This document shows positions 1 to 7,986 of a stretch of 37,951 nt of DNA, piece by piece. A program made the translations under genes and the position numbers. The stretch comes from Candidatus Saccharimonadota bacterium. GTDB lineage: Bacteria; Patescibacteriota; Saccharimonadia; Saccharimonadales; Saccharimonadaceae. How positions within the stretch are numbered: the stretch's first letter is position 1; each line of letters begins with the position of its first letter. The DNA is taken from assembly GCA_900555425.1 (NCBI GenBank), contig UNSM01000001.1:1-37951 (forward strand), read 5' to 3'. The notes under the pieces were generated by a model. It had not been told where the DNA came from. It did no database searches and saw only the letters and a list, made by a program, of their open reading frames with translations.

Positions 1-1
1 G

Positions 2-1453
2 GTGATTATTCGAACCCCAATGGGTGTGATTGTCGATTCTGGTGACTGGCGATTCGAGGAAAGTCCAGTTGACGGTCAGAAGTTTGACCTTGAGCGACTT
101 ACGGAAGTGGCTTCAAAAGAAGGCATTTTGATGTTTATGAACGAGTCGACTAACTGTGAGTCGGCCGGCACACACACGCATACGGAGTTTGATATTCAGT
201 ATTCCATCGGTCAGGTGATGGACAAGTTTAGCAATAGTCGAGTGATTTTAAGTTGTTTCTCATCGCAGGTGCATCGCTTGCAATTAATTCTGGAAGAGGC
301 TCATAAGCACGGACGTAAGGTGGCGTTTGCTGGATTCTCGATGATTCAAAACCTGGAAGTGGCGTTGCGTTCGGGAACGATTAAGATTCCTAAAGACACC
401 ATTATGAAGATGGAAGATATTGTTAAATTACCAGATAGCCAAATTGCCGTAGTTTGTACTGGCTCGCAGGGTGAATTTAACGCCGTCTTAAATCGCATGG
501 CGACGGGCGCTCATAAATATATGAAAATTAAGGGTTCGGATGTTGTGGTGTTTAGCTCAAATCCAATTCCTGGCAATGAAAAAAGCGTGGTGCGAACGGT
601 TGATGGTCTGATGCGCGAAGGTTCTGACGTTATTCAGAACGGTAAAACTCACCTGACGGGAATCGGTCCTCTGCACTTGTCGGGTCACGGCTATTATGAC
701 GATCATGTCAAGTTGATTAACGCGCTTAATCCGACTTATTACATGCCAATTCACGGTGAATTCCATATGTTGGTGCATAATGCCAGGTTGGCAGAAAAAG
801 AATGCGGAATTCCTCGTAAGAATATTTTTGTGTGTGATGCTGGAGATATTATTGAAATTGATATTGAAAGACAAGCAAAGAAGGCTGGGCGAATTCATGT
901 TGGCGGTGTGATGTATGATGACACTGGCGCGATTGTTTCTGAGGTTGTGCTGAAAGACCGCATTCACATGTCGCAAGAGGGAATGTTTGTTGTGGTGCTG
1001 ACGGTGCAGCGTGGTACGGGCCGATTATTGACTAGCCCAGACATTATTTCTCGCGGATTTATTTACTTGCGCGACTCTGAAGAATTGATGAATATGATTC
1101 GCCAATACTTGAAGCAAAAAGCGGCACGTAGTTTTTCTGGCAAATATGATTTGGACGTGATCAAAAAAGAAATTAAAGATGAGATTACGCATATATTGTA
1201 CGATCAGACTCGCCGAACACCAATTGTTATTCCAGTGATTAATGAAGTTGGTGGCTTGAAGTCTGTAAAGTCGGAAGCTACGCCAACGCATTCTGCCGTG
1301 AAATCGCCAGCGCGCGGTAAGAGACCCGCCTCGGGTGAGTCAAAAATGGCTCTTCCAACTGCGCCGCGTCGTCGTTTTCCTCAACGCCAAGTACCAGATA
1401 CTGAAGCAAACGACACAAAAGCCAGAGAGCGACAGAATACTCGCCCGTACTAG
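2..1453 (+). CDS. rnj: Ribonuclease J, 3' part of gene
   Basis: C-terminal ~483 residues of an RNase J, a metallo-beta-lactamase/beta-CASP 5'-3' exo- and endoribonuclease of mRNA decay and rRNA maturation. The reading frame is open to the window edge, so the N-terminal lactamase part with the HxHxDH metal motif lies outside; the GTG at base 2 is not a start. The beta-CASP core is visible (GFSMIQNLEV, VVCTGSQGE, FSSNPIPGNE), followed by LHLSGHGYYDDH and YYMPIHGEFHML, the late metal-ligand and substrate region. The C-terminal RNase J domain includes SQEGMFVVVLTV and SPDIISRGFIY. A basic, Pro/Ala/Arg-rich tail of about 60 residues, probably disordered and RNA-binding, ends the protein. Family assignment is firm. 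Confidence 0.95.
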   Translation: MIIRTPMGVIVDSGDWRFEESPVDGQKFDLERLTEVASKEGILMFMNESTNCESAGTHTHTEFDIQYSIGQVMDKFSNSRVILSCFSSQVHRLQLILEEAHKHGRKVAFAGFSMIQNLEVALRSGTIKIPKDTIMKMEDIVKLPDSQIAVVCTGSQGEFNAVLNRMATGAHKYMKIKGSDVVVFSSNPIPGNEKSVVRTVDGLMREGSDVIQNGKTHLTGIGPLHLSGHGYYDDHVKLINALNPTYYMPIHGEFHMLVHNARLAEKECGIPRKNIFVCDAGDIIEIDIERQAKKAGRIHVGGVMYDDTGAIVSEVVLKDRIHMSQEGMFVVVLTVQRGTGRLLTSPDIISRGFIYLRDSEELMNMIRQYLKQKAARSFSGKYDLDVIKKEIKDEITHILYDQTRRTPIVIPVINEVGGLKSVKSEATPTHSAVKSPARGKRPASGESKMALPTAPRRRFPQRQVPDTEANDTKARERQNTRPY

Positions 1454-1462
1454 GGTTTTGGA

Positions 1463-1549
1463 TTGATTTTACTGGTAAATTATGCTATAATACTAAGCGT
1501 AGTAAATTGATTTTTACATCTGTTAATAAGTATAAAATCAGTGTATAAT
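1463..1549 (+). promoter_or_regulatory. Tandem promoters before ftsK
   Basis: Two sigma70-like promoters lie in the RNase J-ftsK gap. P1 is TTGATT (1463-1468), a 17-nt spacer and TATAAT (1486-1491) with an extended TGC. P2 is TGTTAA (1521-1526), a 17-nt spacer and TATAAT (1544-1549). P2 would start transcription only a few bases before the ftsK ATG at 1560, giving an almost leaderless mRNA. Confidence 0.7.
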
Positions 1550-1559
1550 AAAAACGATT

Positions 1560-3776
1560 ATGGCAAAAAAACGAAAGAGCACGAAAAAATCCGCACCAGC
1601 CAAGCCGCAGCATAGTTTGCCGGCGGGTTTTTGGTCACAAGTTGGCGCGGTGATGCTTATTCTTTTGTCGCTACTACTCGTCGTGTCGTGGTTTGGCGTC
1701 GGTGGTCCAGTTTTGCAGTGGATTGATATGGCGACCGTAAAAACTATTGGTTACACCGCGTACGCCTTGCCGATATTGCTGATTTATTTGGCGGTTGAGA
1801 CTTTCCGAGCAGAAGAGAATCAATTGCCTGCAGTGGTGAAATTTGCGGCAATTCTGGAAATTGTGTGGTTTTCTGGATTATTTGGGTTAATGAAGACGGC
1901 TTCGCATCCGAATTCTGGTGGATTTGTGGGCGATATATTGAACACGGCTACCCTGAAAATGGTAGATTCGGCAATTGCTGTGATTATTTATCTAGTTTTG
2001 GCATTTATAACGGTTCTATTTATTACTCAAACGTCACCGTTTACGGTTTTCAGTAAACTTTGGGAGATGATTAAGAGCAATACCAAGGAGGACGATAATA
2101 ATCGTTCTGTTATGAAGAAGGCGTCAATTGCTCAGCCGACGGAAGAAGAGAAAAAGACTGACCTGGGAGAAATTAAGCTAAACGCTGGTGTGCCAATAAT
2201 TGATACAGCCAAAGAGAAAAAGAGCTTATTAAAGAAAGTAGAGAAGCCAGAGAAGGTCAATGAAGAGCAGGCTTTGGTGGCGACTCGTGATCCAAATTGG
2301 GAAGCGCCAAGCTTAGACCTATTAGAGAAGAACGAAAGCGGTGCTGATGCTGGAGATACGCGCCAGAACGCCCAAATAATTCACGATACGTTGGCTGAAT
2401 TTAATATTGAGGCGGCGATGGGCGACATTAATGTTGGTCCAAAAGTTACGCAATACACCCTAAGACCACCAAGTGGGGTTAAATTGACGCGAATTACGGC
2501 GCTGGAAACTAACATTGCGCTTAATTTGGCAGCACAAAGTTTAAGGATTGAGGCGCCGATTCCTGGTCAGCGAGCGGTTGGTATTGAGGTGCCTAACCGT
2601 AAGGCTGCCGAGGTGCGGCTGCGAAGTACGTTGTCGTCAAAACAGTGGGCTGCTGCTCGTGATCCTTTGAGTTTTGGAATTGGTAAAGATATATCCGGTC
2701 AAGTTGTTGTAGGCGAACTGGGAAAGATGCCGCATTTGTTGATTGCTGGACAAACGGGTTCTGGTAAGTCTGTGATGATTAATACTTTGCTGTGTAGCTT
2801 GCTATATCGCAATAGTCCGAGTGATATGAAGTTGATTTTGGTTGACCCGAAGCAAGTTGAAATGGCGCCATATGCTGATATTCCGCACCTTCTTACGCCA
2901 GTTATTAATGAACCAGAGAAGACCATTTCAGCTTTGAAGTGGGCGGTGAATGAGATGGAGCGACGCTACAAATTGTTGGCGGGCGAGAAAATCCGTAATA
3001 TTAAGGAATACAACAAGAGGCTGCAATCGCGCGCTAAGAAGATTGCGATTGCTGATGAAAATGGCAATGTTCAGGAGCATGAAGATGGATCGATGCCGTA
3101 TATCGTGATTGTGGTGGATGAGATGTCTGATCTCATGATGATGGCTAAAAAGGATGTTGAGACGTTAATTGTTCGATTGGCGCAGAAATCGCGAGCGGTT
3201 GGTATTCACTTGGTGCTGGCAACGCAGCGTCCTAGCGTGAACGTGATTACCGGTTTGATTAAGGCAAACGTTCCAGCGCGAATTGCCTTTACGGTGGCTA
3301 GTCAGGTTGATAGTATAACGATTCTAGACCAATCTGGTGCTGAGAAATTATTAGGTCAAGGAGATATGCTATTTTACGTAACAAGTATGAGCAAGCCAAA
3401 ACGTATTCAGGGTGCCTGGGTGACAGATGACGAGGTGAATAAAATTGCCGATCATTTGCGCATGCAGATGGCGCCACAGTACAACGACGAAGTGGTGGCG
3501 CAGCCAGTTCAATTGGACGGCAAGGGCGGCGTCGTGATGGACTTGTCGGAAGGTGGTGACGATAAGTTTAAGGACGCGGTTCGTGTGGTGGTCGAGCGTC
3601 GTAAGGCCTCAACAAGTATGCTGCAAACGCGCCTGGGAATTGGTTATCAGCGAGCAGCGCGAATTATTGAAGAGATGGAAGAGCGGGGAATCATTGGTCC
3701 GCAGAATGGTTCAAAGCCGCGCGATGTTTTGATTTCTAGTCCAGAAGAGCTTGATGAATTGTTGGCGGAATCGTGA
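1560..3776 (+). CDS. ftsK: FtsK/SpoIIIE DNA translocase
   Basis: Septum-anchored ATP-driven dsDNA pump for chromosome segregation. A Lys-rich N terminus precedes four predicted membrane helices (about residues 25-47, 60-80, 85-105 and 135-160). A charged linker, the alpha domain (RVDPNWEAP to LSSKQWAAARDP region) and the RecA-like motor follow: Walker A GQTGSGKS, Walker B YIVIVVDEMSD, then LVLATQRPSVNVITG. The C-terminal winged-helix gamma domain (KASTSMLQTRLGIGYQRAAR) would read polar DNA motifs. At 738 residues it is a normal SpoIIIE length. There is no Shine-Dalgarno site before the ATG; the -10 box ends 11 nt upstream. Stop is TGA, showing that UGA is not recoded. Confidence 0.96.
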   Translation: MAKKRKSTKKSAPAKPQHSLPAGFWSQVGAVMLILLSLLLVVSWFGVGGPVLQWIDMATVKTIGYTAYALPILLIYLAVETFRAEENQLPAVVKFAAILEIVWFSGLFGLMKTASHPNSGGFVGDILNTATLKMVDSAIAVIIYLVLAFITVLFITQTSPFTVFSKLWEMIKSNTKEDDNNRSVMKKASIAQPTEEEKKTDLGEIKLNAGVPIIDTAKEKKSLLKKVEKPEKVNEEQALVATRDPNWEAPSLDLLEKNESGADAGDTRQNAQIIHDTLAEFNIEAAMGDINVGPKVTQYTLRPPSGVKLTRITALETNIALNLAAQSLRIEAPIPGQRAVGIEVPNRKAAEVRLRSTLSSKQWAAARDPLSFGIGKDISGQVVVGELGKMPHLLIAGQTGSGKSVMINTLLCSLLYRNSPSDMKLILVDPKQVEMAPYADIPHLLTPVINEPEKTISALKWAVNEMERRYKLLAGEKIRNIKEYNKRLQSRAKKIAIADENGNVQEHEDGSMPYIVIVVDEMSDLMMMAKKDVETLIVRLAQKSRAVGIHLVLATQRPSVNVITGLIKANVPARIAFTVASQVDSITILDQSGAEKLLGQGDMLFYVTSMSKPKRIQGAWVTDDEVNKIADHLRMQMAPQYNDEVVAQPVQLDGKGGVVMDLSEGGDDKFKDAVRVVVERRKASTSMLQTRLGIGYQRAARIIEEMEERGIIGPQNGSKPRDVLISSPEELDELLAES

Positions 3777-3794
3777 AAAGATTGATCAAACATT

Positions 3795-4412
3795 ATGAGC
3801 GAGTATTTTCTTGATAACTATGACTTAGCTCCTGATCAGGAGACTCTTGTCGCTATAGTACAGGCGGCGGGTAAAGTTCTTGAGGAGAGTGGTGCTGAAG
3901 GCCTAGAGAATGGTCGCCGTAAAATAGACGATAGTAGTGCTGCTGCGAACATTTTTACATATAAGCTATCGCCAGAAATAGTACATCATATTTTTTCAAT
4001 TCCACTAGAAACTATTCGTGTTTCTTCGGAAGGTCATGCGGAGGAGTGTGAAATAGCCTATTTACCAGAATCTATGCTGGAAGACGGTACGCAATGTTCC
4101 GCTGAATTAGGTTTGTACGTTACTGAGGTGGTGCGTCGTTCAGGTGGTTTACCGCCGCTTTATATAGAGCATAGCTGGAATATTAGAGGTTGGAAGGGGC
4201 AACATCTTGAGGGAGAGTATAAGGTCGAATATTCCGTAGATGGACAACGAATAAGTCCAAGTAATCTTGATCTAGAAAGTCTGGATTTGAGAAATCCTGA
4301 AGATGTCGGAAGATTAATCGCCGACATAAGAAACAACGCTCGATCCCTCAGCGCTGACGATATAGACACTATCTATAAGCTCATTGACACGATATCGCAG
4401 AATGGGGTATAA
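3795..4412 (+). CDS. Hypothetical protein, 205 residues
   Basis: No family recognised. The product is acidic and soluble-looking, with no signal peptide or membrane helix. The N-terminal third (EYFLDNYDLAPDQETLVAIV) and the C-terminal third (EDVGRLIADIRNNARSLSAD) look helical, with a more strand-like middle (GEYKVEYSVDGQRI). It follows ftsK by 18 nt and is probably co-transcribed, but there is no good ribosome-binding site at the ATG. Its 3' end carries the promoter of the rpsF operon, whose TATAAT contains this gene's stop codon. Coding status is supported by length and by its tight fit between ftsK and rpsF. Confidence 0.75.
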   Translation: MSEYFLDNYDLAPDQETLVAIVQAAGKVLEESGAEGLENGRRKIDDSSAAANIFTYKLSPEIVHHIFSIPLETIRVSSEGHAEECEIAYLPESMLEDGTQCSAELGLYVTEVVRRSGGLPPLYIEHSWNIRGWKGQHLEGEYKVEYSVDGQRISPSNLDLESLDLRNPEDVGRLIADIRNNARSLSADDIDTIYKLIDTISQNGV

Positions 4413-4413
4413 T
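4384..4413 (+). promoter_or_regulatory. rpsF operon promoter
   Basis: TTGACA (4384-4389), an 18-nt spacer and TATAAT (4408-4413): both hexamers match the sigma70 consensus exactly. It lies wholly inside the end of the preceding CDS, and the stop codon TAA (4410-4412) is part of the -10 box. It should drive rpsF-ssb-rpsR from about position 4420. Confidence 0.85.
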
Positions 4414-4433
4414 ATAGGCGAATATTAACCTAA

Positions 4434-4469
4434 GCTTACGTGAGACAGCGTAAGCATCCGTAAATGGAT
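4434..4469 (+). promoter_or_regulatory. Structured leader of rpsF
   Basis: The ~65-nt leader holds a perfect 7-bp hairpin, GCTTACG (4434-4440) with CGTAAGC (4449-4455), directly followed by ATCC (4456-4459) pairing with GGAT (4466-4469). The second stem ends 6 nt before the GGAGG site. Many bacteria regulate this operon by S6:S18 binding to an rpsF leader hairpin. Position suggests the same here, but I cannot confirm the conserved motif. Confidence 0.55.
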
Positions 4470-4484
4470 TCCAGAGGAGGAAAC

Positions 4485-4838
4485 ATGAACGAATACGAAC
4501 TAACTGTTCTTATTCACCCGGATTTAGAGGCTAATCTAGATTCAGCGTTGGATAAGGTACGTGGTTTAATCACTACTAACGGTGGTGAAATTACCAAAGA
4601 AGAAAACTGGGGTAAGAAAAAATTGGCCTACACAATCAAGCGTGAAGATTTTGCAGTTTACGTTTGCTTTGAGGTTAAATTGCCAGCACCAGCTTTGTTG
4701 AAGATTTCAAATACGCTTAATATTACTGACGAAGTCTTGCGCTACCTATTGGTAAAAACTGATGAAAAAACTCGTCAAGCATTAAGCGAGCAAAAAGCAC
4801 GCAACGAAGAATCTGATTCAAGCGAATCAAGTAAATAA
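4485..4838 (+). CDS. rpsF: 30S ribosomal protein bS6
   Basis: Small-subunit protein that pairs with bS18 at the platform. The sequence begins MNEYELTVLIHPDLE and contains the family core NWGKKKLAYTIKREDFAVYV and TDEVLRYLLVKTDEK. The start at 4485 is chosen because GGAGG (4476-4480) sits 4 nt upstream and the family starts here; an in-frame ATG at 4464 would precede the ribosome-binding site. The 117-residue product with a Ser/Glu-rich tail is a typical length. It heads the conserved rpsF-ssb-rpsR operon. Confidence 0.95.
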   Translation: MNEYELTVLIHPDLEANLDSALDKVRGLITTNGGEITKEENWGKKKLAYTIKREDFAVYVCFEVKLPAPALLKISNTLNITDEVLRYLLVKTDEKTRQALSEQKARNEESDSSESSK

Positions 4839-4873
4839 GCCTAACTGCCGTAAGGTAAAAGAGGGGATAGAAT

Positions 4874-5296
4874 ATGGCACGAAGTATCAATCAAGTGATT
4901 TTGTTGGGTAGATTGACACGCGATCCAGAACAGCGGACAACTGCTTCTGGCAAGAACGTAGTTAGTTTCAGCATTGCTGTTGATCGACAATCTCAAGACG
5001 ATCAGGCTGACTTTTTCAATATCACAGCCTGGGATAAACTTGGTGATTTGGTAATGCAATATCTAAGCAAAGGTCGTCGGGTTTTGATCCAGGGACGACT
5101 GCGACAGGATAGCTGGGAAGATAAGGATACTGGTAAAAGGCAGAGTCGAATTGAAGTTACTGCTTCGGACGTAACGTTCTTAGACGGTCCAAATGGCGAC
5201 AATTCGGGTTCTGCAGCACCAAAGACTACTAAAAAAGAGGAAGTCGTAACGGAAATTGACGATAAGCCAATTGACCTAAGCGAAATTCCATTCTAA
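4874..5296 (+). CDS. ssb: Single-stranded DNA-binding protein
   Basis: Binds ssDNA during replication, repair and recombination. The N-terminal OB fold (residues 1-105) is recognisable from [29 protein letters not shown] and [21 protein letters not shown] short acidic linker leads to the C-terminal partner-binding tip DLSEIPF, equivalent to the DDDIPF tip of E. coli SSB. At 140 residues its linker is short. It lies between rpsF and rpsR in the classic order, preceded by a GA-rich ribosome-binding site (gagggg). SSB would also protect incoming DNA if the pilus serves transformation. Confidence 0.95.
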   Translation: MARSINQVILLGRLTRDPEQRTTASGKNVVSFSIAVDRQSQDDQADFFNITAWDKLGDLVMQYLSKGRRVLIQGRLRQDSWEDKDTGKRQSRIEVTASDVTFLDGPNGDNSGSAAPKTTKKEEVVTEIDDKPIDLSEIPF

Positions 5297-5309
5297 TAAG
5301 GAGATTAAA

Positions 5310-5507
5310 ATGGCACAATTGAAGAAAAATCCACCGATCATTTTTGACTATAAAGATGTAAAAACTTTGCAACGTTACATCAATGTTTACGGTCAAATCG
5401 AGCCAATCAGCAAGACTGGTTTGAGCGAAAAGCAACAGCGAAGCTTGGCGGTAGCAATTAAGCGTGCTCGCCACTTGGCTTTGTTGCCATTTGTTACTAG
5501 CAACTAG
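5310..5507 (+). CDS. rpsR: 30S ribosomal protein bS18
   Basis: 65-residue bS18 with the family core [20 protein letters not shown] and a basic C-terminal segment ([20 protein letters not shown]). It binds 16S rRNA with bS6. It carries no Cys zinc ligands and is of the short type. AAGGAG lies upstream of the ATG, 13 nt after ssb. It ends the rpsF operon and is followed by a strong hairpin. Confidence 0.95.
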   Translation: MAQLKKNPPIIFDYKDVKTLQRYINVYGQIEPISKTGLSEKQQRSLAVAIKRARHLALLPFVTSN

Positions 5508-5522
5508 GAACGTTTAATGCGC

Positions 5523-5566
5523 AATATCTCGTTGCTATTACATATTTGGCAGCGAGATATTTTATT
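5523..5566 (+). terminator. Terminator/attenuator between rpsR and efp
   Basis: A 13-bp stem, AATATCTCGTTGC (5523-5535) with GCAGCGAGATATT (5549-5561), one G-U pair and a 13-nt loop, is followed by a short T-rich run (TTATT). It would end the rpsF operon. The weak U-tract may allow readthrough to efp, for which I see no clear separate promoter. Confidence 0.75.
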
Positions 5567-5580
5567 GGAAAGGAGAAAAT

Positions 5581-6141
5581 ATGTATCAGCCAACTGATTT
5601 GAAAAAAGGCGTAGTTTGTCAAATTGACGGCAAGCCATATCGCGTCGTAGAATACGGCCAAAAAGTTATGGGTCGTGGCGGTTCGATTGTTAACGTGAAA
5701 TTGAAAAACCTAATTGACGGAAGTGTTATCCCAAAGACTTTCAAGGGTCAAGAGCGAATCGAAGCTGCGGAAGTAAATAATAAAACTGCGCAATATTTGT
5801 ATAACGACGGCGACAAGTTCTATTTCATGGATCCGACTAGCTTTGAGCAATTTGAGCTGGCTGCGGAAATCGTGGACGATGCTAGTAAATACCTGAAAGA
5901 AGGCGATGAATTAAGTCTTCAATTCTTCGACGGTCGAGTGATTAACGTTGAGCTACCAAAGAATAAATATCTGGAAGTTACCTACACGGAAGATGTGGTT
6001 AAGGGCGATACGACTTCATCTGTGCTAAAAGACGCTACTTTGGAGACGGGGCTAGTTGTCAAAGTTCCAGCATTTATCAAGCAGGGCGATATTATTAGCG
6101 TTGACACATCGACTGGTGAATATCGCGAGCGAAAGAAATAG
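5581..6141 (+). CDS. efp: Elongation factor P
   Basis: Relieves ribosome stalling at polyproline stretches. It has three beta-barrel domains: KOW-like (1-65), central OB (66-130) and C-terminal OB (131-186), with signatures VKLKNLIDGSVIPKTF, YLYNDGDKFYFMD and the end VDTSTGEYRERKK. Length is standard. The tip loop reads VMGRGGS, placing Arg32 where E. coli EF-P has the beta-lysylated Lys34. That resembles the Arg-type EF-P that is rhamnosylated by EarP in some bacteria; no modifying enzyme is in the window. AAGGAG lies upstream of the ATG. tlyA follows after 9 nt. Confidence 0.96.
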   Translation: MYQPTDLKKGVVCQIDGKPYRVVEYGQKVMGRGGSIVNVKLKNLIDGSVIPKTFKGQERIEAAEVNNKTAQYLYNDGDKFYFMDPTSFEQFELAAEIVDDASKYLKEGDELSLQFFDGRVINVELPKNKYLEVTYTEDVVKGDTTSSVLKDATLETGLVVKVPAFIKQGDIISVDTSTGEYRERKK

Positions 6142-6150
6142 TCATATTTA

Positions 6151-6873
6151 ATGAAACAGCGATTAGATAAAGCTCTGGTCGAGCGCGGTTTGGCGACAAC
6201 AAGATCTCAGGCGGATAATTTTGTTCGCCTGGGCTATGTTTTTTTGAATAAGAAAATTGTCCAGAAATCAGGGACTATGGTGTCTGATTCGGACGAGATA
6301 AAGCTCGAGAAGAAAGAAACTTATGTTTCGCGAGCTGGCTTAAAACTGGCAAGCGTGGCGGAGTATTTTCATCTTAATTTTCAGGATAAAACCGTTCTGG
6401 ATATTGGTTCGAGTACGGGCGGATTTACTGACTATTCATTGCGTCACGGCGCCAAAAAGGTATTTGCTGTTGATGTTGGAACGGATCAACTTCATCCAAG
6501 TTTGAGACCGAATCCAAAAATTGTTCTTCACGAAAAGACCGATATTCGTGATTTTTATGCAGATGAAGCAATTGATATTATCGTGGGCGATGTGTCGTTT
6601 ATATCTCTGAGGGAAATTTTGCCGCACGTGGCAGAAAATTTGATGAATAGCGGTACTGTTTTAATTGCTATGGTGAAACCTCAATTCGAAGCGGGACGGC
6701 ATCAGGTTAATAAGGGAATTATTAAAAACGATAAAGTTCGTCGACAGATTTTGTCCGATTTTGAAGATTGGGCGAGGAAATATTTTGTCGTTTTAGATAA
6801 AAAAGACAGTGAGGTGGCTGGCAGTAAGGGAAATCTCGAGCGATTTTATAAATTGAAATTAGCTAAACGTTAA
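6151..6873 (+). CDS. tlyA: TlyA-family rRNA 2'-O-methyltransferase
   Basis: An S4 RNA-binding domain (residues 1-60, RLDKALVERGLATTRSQA) is joined to an FtsJ/RrmJ-like SAM methyltransferase with motif I VLDIGSSTGGFTD, then VGDVSFISL, MVKPQFEAG and an acidic NLERF near the end. TlyA proteins methylate 16S/23S rRNA; the old name hemolysin A reflects a side activity. At 240 residues it has the normal length. It has no ribosome-binding site and follows efp by 9 nt. Its last 11 nt overlap the end of convergent ychF. Confidence 0.92.
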   Translation: MKQRLDKALVERGLATTRSQADNFVRLGYVFLNKKIVQKSGTMVSDSDEIKLEKKETYVSRAGLKLASVAEYFHLNFQDKTVLDIGSSTGGFTDYSLRHGAKKVFAVDVGTDQLHPSLRPNPKIVLHEKTDIRDFYADEAIDIIVGDVSFISLREILPHVAENLMNSGTVLIAMVKPQFEAGRHQVNKGIIKNDKVRRQILSDFEDWARKYFVVLDKKDSEVAGSKGNLERFYKLKLAKR

Positions 6874-7942
6874 ACCTAAACTCAACAACGTCATTCGGTT
6901 GCATAACGTAAGTTTTTCCTTCGGTGCGAATTTTGCCGTTTTCACGAGCCTTAACTTCCGATCCTGCGGTGACTAAATCGTTAAAATCGACAATTTGTGC
7001 GGCAATAAATCCGCGCTCAAAATCCGAGTGAATAACGCCCGCGGCTTGCGGGGCAGTCCAGCCTTTGTGAATTGTCCAAGCTCGGACTTCTTTTTCGCCC
7101 GTAGTTAAGTAGCTTTGTAGTCCGAGCGTATCGTAGGCTGCATGAATAAGTTTGGCGAGTCCAGTTTCCTTGACGCCGTAGCTTTCTAATAACTCTTTGG
7201 CGTCATTTTCAGATAAACCCTTCAATTCTTCTTCCAGTTTTGCGCAGACAAAGACGGTTTTTGCGGGACTTACGAGTTCGGTCAATTGACTCTGTAGATC
7301 GGAATTGTTCAATCCTTCCTCGTCGACATTAAATGCGTAGATAACGGGTTTGGCGGTAAGAAGGTGGAGGTCGGAAATTGCCTCAAAATCCACATCTGAC
7401 AGCGCGGAAATTGGCACGCCTTTTTGTAAATTGTCGATTAAAGACTGCAGATATTCAACTTTTTGGCGAGATTTTGGGTTTGCTTTGGCTTCTTTTTGAA
7501 GTTGAGGCAGGCGTTTTTCAAGAGTTTGCAAATCAGCCAGAATAAGTTCGGTATTTATAACCTCAATGTCTTTCTTAGGGTCAATCGGTGCTTCATCGTG
7601 ACGTAAAATCTTTGAATTCTCGAATGCACGAACAACGTGAATAATCGCGTCACACTCTCTGATGTTGTGAAGAAACTTATTGCCCAGACCTTCACCCTTA
7701 GACGCGCCAGCAACTAGCCCAGCAATATCAACGAAAGTAACGGTGGCTGGAATAATTTTTTGCGCGTGATAAAGATCGGCTAAAATTTGCAGGCGATTAT
7801 CTGGCACGGGAACAATTCCTGTGTTCGGCTCAATTGTCGCAAACGGATAATTAGCCGCCAAAATATCATTATTTGTTAAAGCGTTAAAAAGTGTCGACTT
7901 GCCGACATTTGGTAAACCAACGATTCCAATAGATAAACTCAT
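6863..7942 (-). CDS. ychF: Redox-regulated ATPase/GTPase YchF (OLA1)
   Basis: Obg-family P-loop protein that associates with ribosomes. G1 is [12 protein letters not shown], the switch region is [12 protein letters not shown], and G3 is [19 protein letters not shown]. The G4 position reads NVDEE instead of NKxD, the hallmark that makes YchF/OLA1 prefer ATP. A coiled-coil insertion (residues 130-170) and a C-terminal TGS domain ([20 protein letters not shown]) follow. At 359 residues it is of standard length. The ATG at 7942 lies 7 nt after its own -10 box, so the mRNA is probably leaderless, and its promoter abuts that of the divergent secreted-protein gene. Confidence 0.97.
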   Translation of the reverse strand: MSLSIGIVGLPNVGKSTLFNALTNNDILAANYPFATIEPNTGIVPVPDNRLQILADLYHAQKIIPATVTFVDIAGLVAGASKGEGLGNKFLHNIRECDAIIHVVRAFENSKILRHDEAPIDPKKDIEVINTELILADLQTLEKRLPQLQKEAKANPKSRQKVEYLQSLIDNLQKGVPISALSDVDFEAISDLHLLTAKPVIYAFNVDEEGLNNSDLQSQLTELVSPAKTVFVCAKLEEELKGLSENDAKELLESYGVKETGLAKLIHAAYDTLGLQSYLTTGEKEVRAWTIHKGWTAPQAAGVIHSDFERGFIAAQIVDFNDLVTAGSEVKARENGKIRTEGKTYVMQPNDVVEFRFNV

Positions 7943-7948
7943 ATATTT

Positions 7949-7979
7949 ATTATATCATCTGCGTAATCTTTGATATAAT
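7949..7979. promoter_or_regulatory. Back-to-back promoters, ychF and secreted-protein gene
   Basis: On the reverse strand TGATATAAT has its TATAAT at 7954-7949, 7 nt before the ychF ATG. On the forward strand TGATATAAT has its TATAAT at 7974-7979, 8 nt before the ATG at 7987. Both are extended -10 boxes. The two genes' whole regulatory DNA fits in 44 bp, so the RNA polymerases would compete. Confidence 0.75.
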
Positions 7980-7986
7980 TATAAGC

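Noticed and set aside
557..976. 139-codon reverse frame inside the RNase J gene
   Set aside because: Opposite conserved beta-CASP motifs; low-complexity product with no family.
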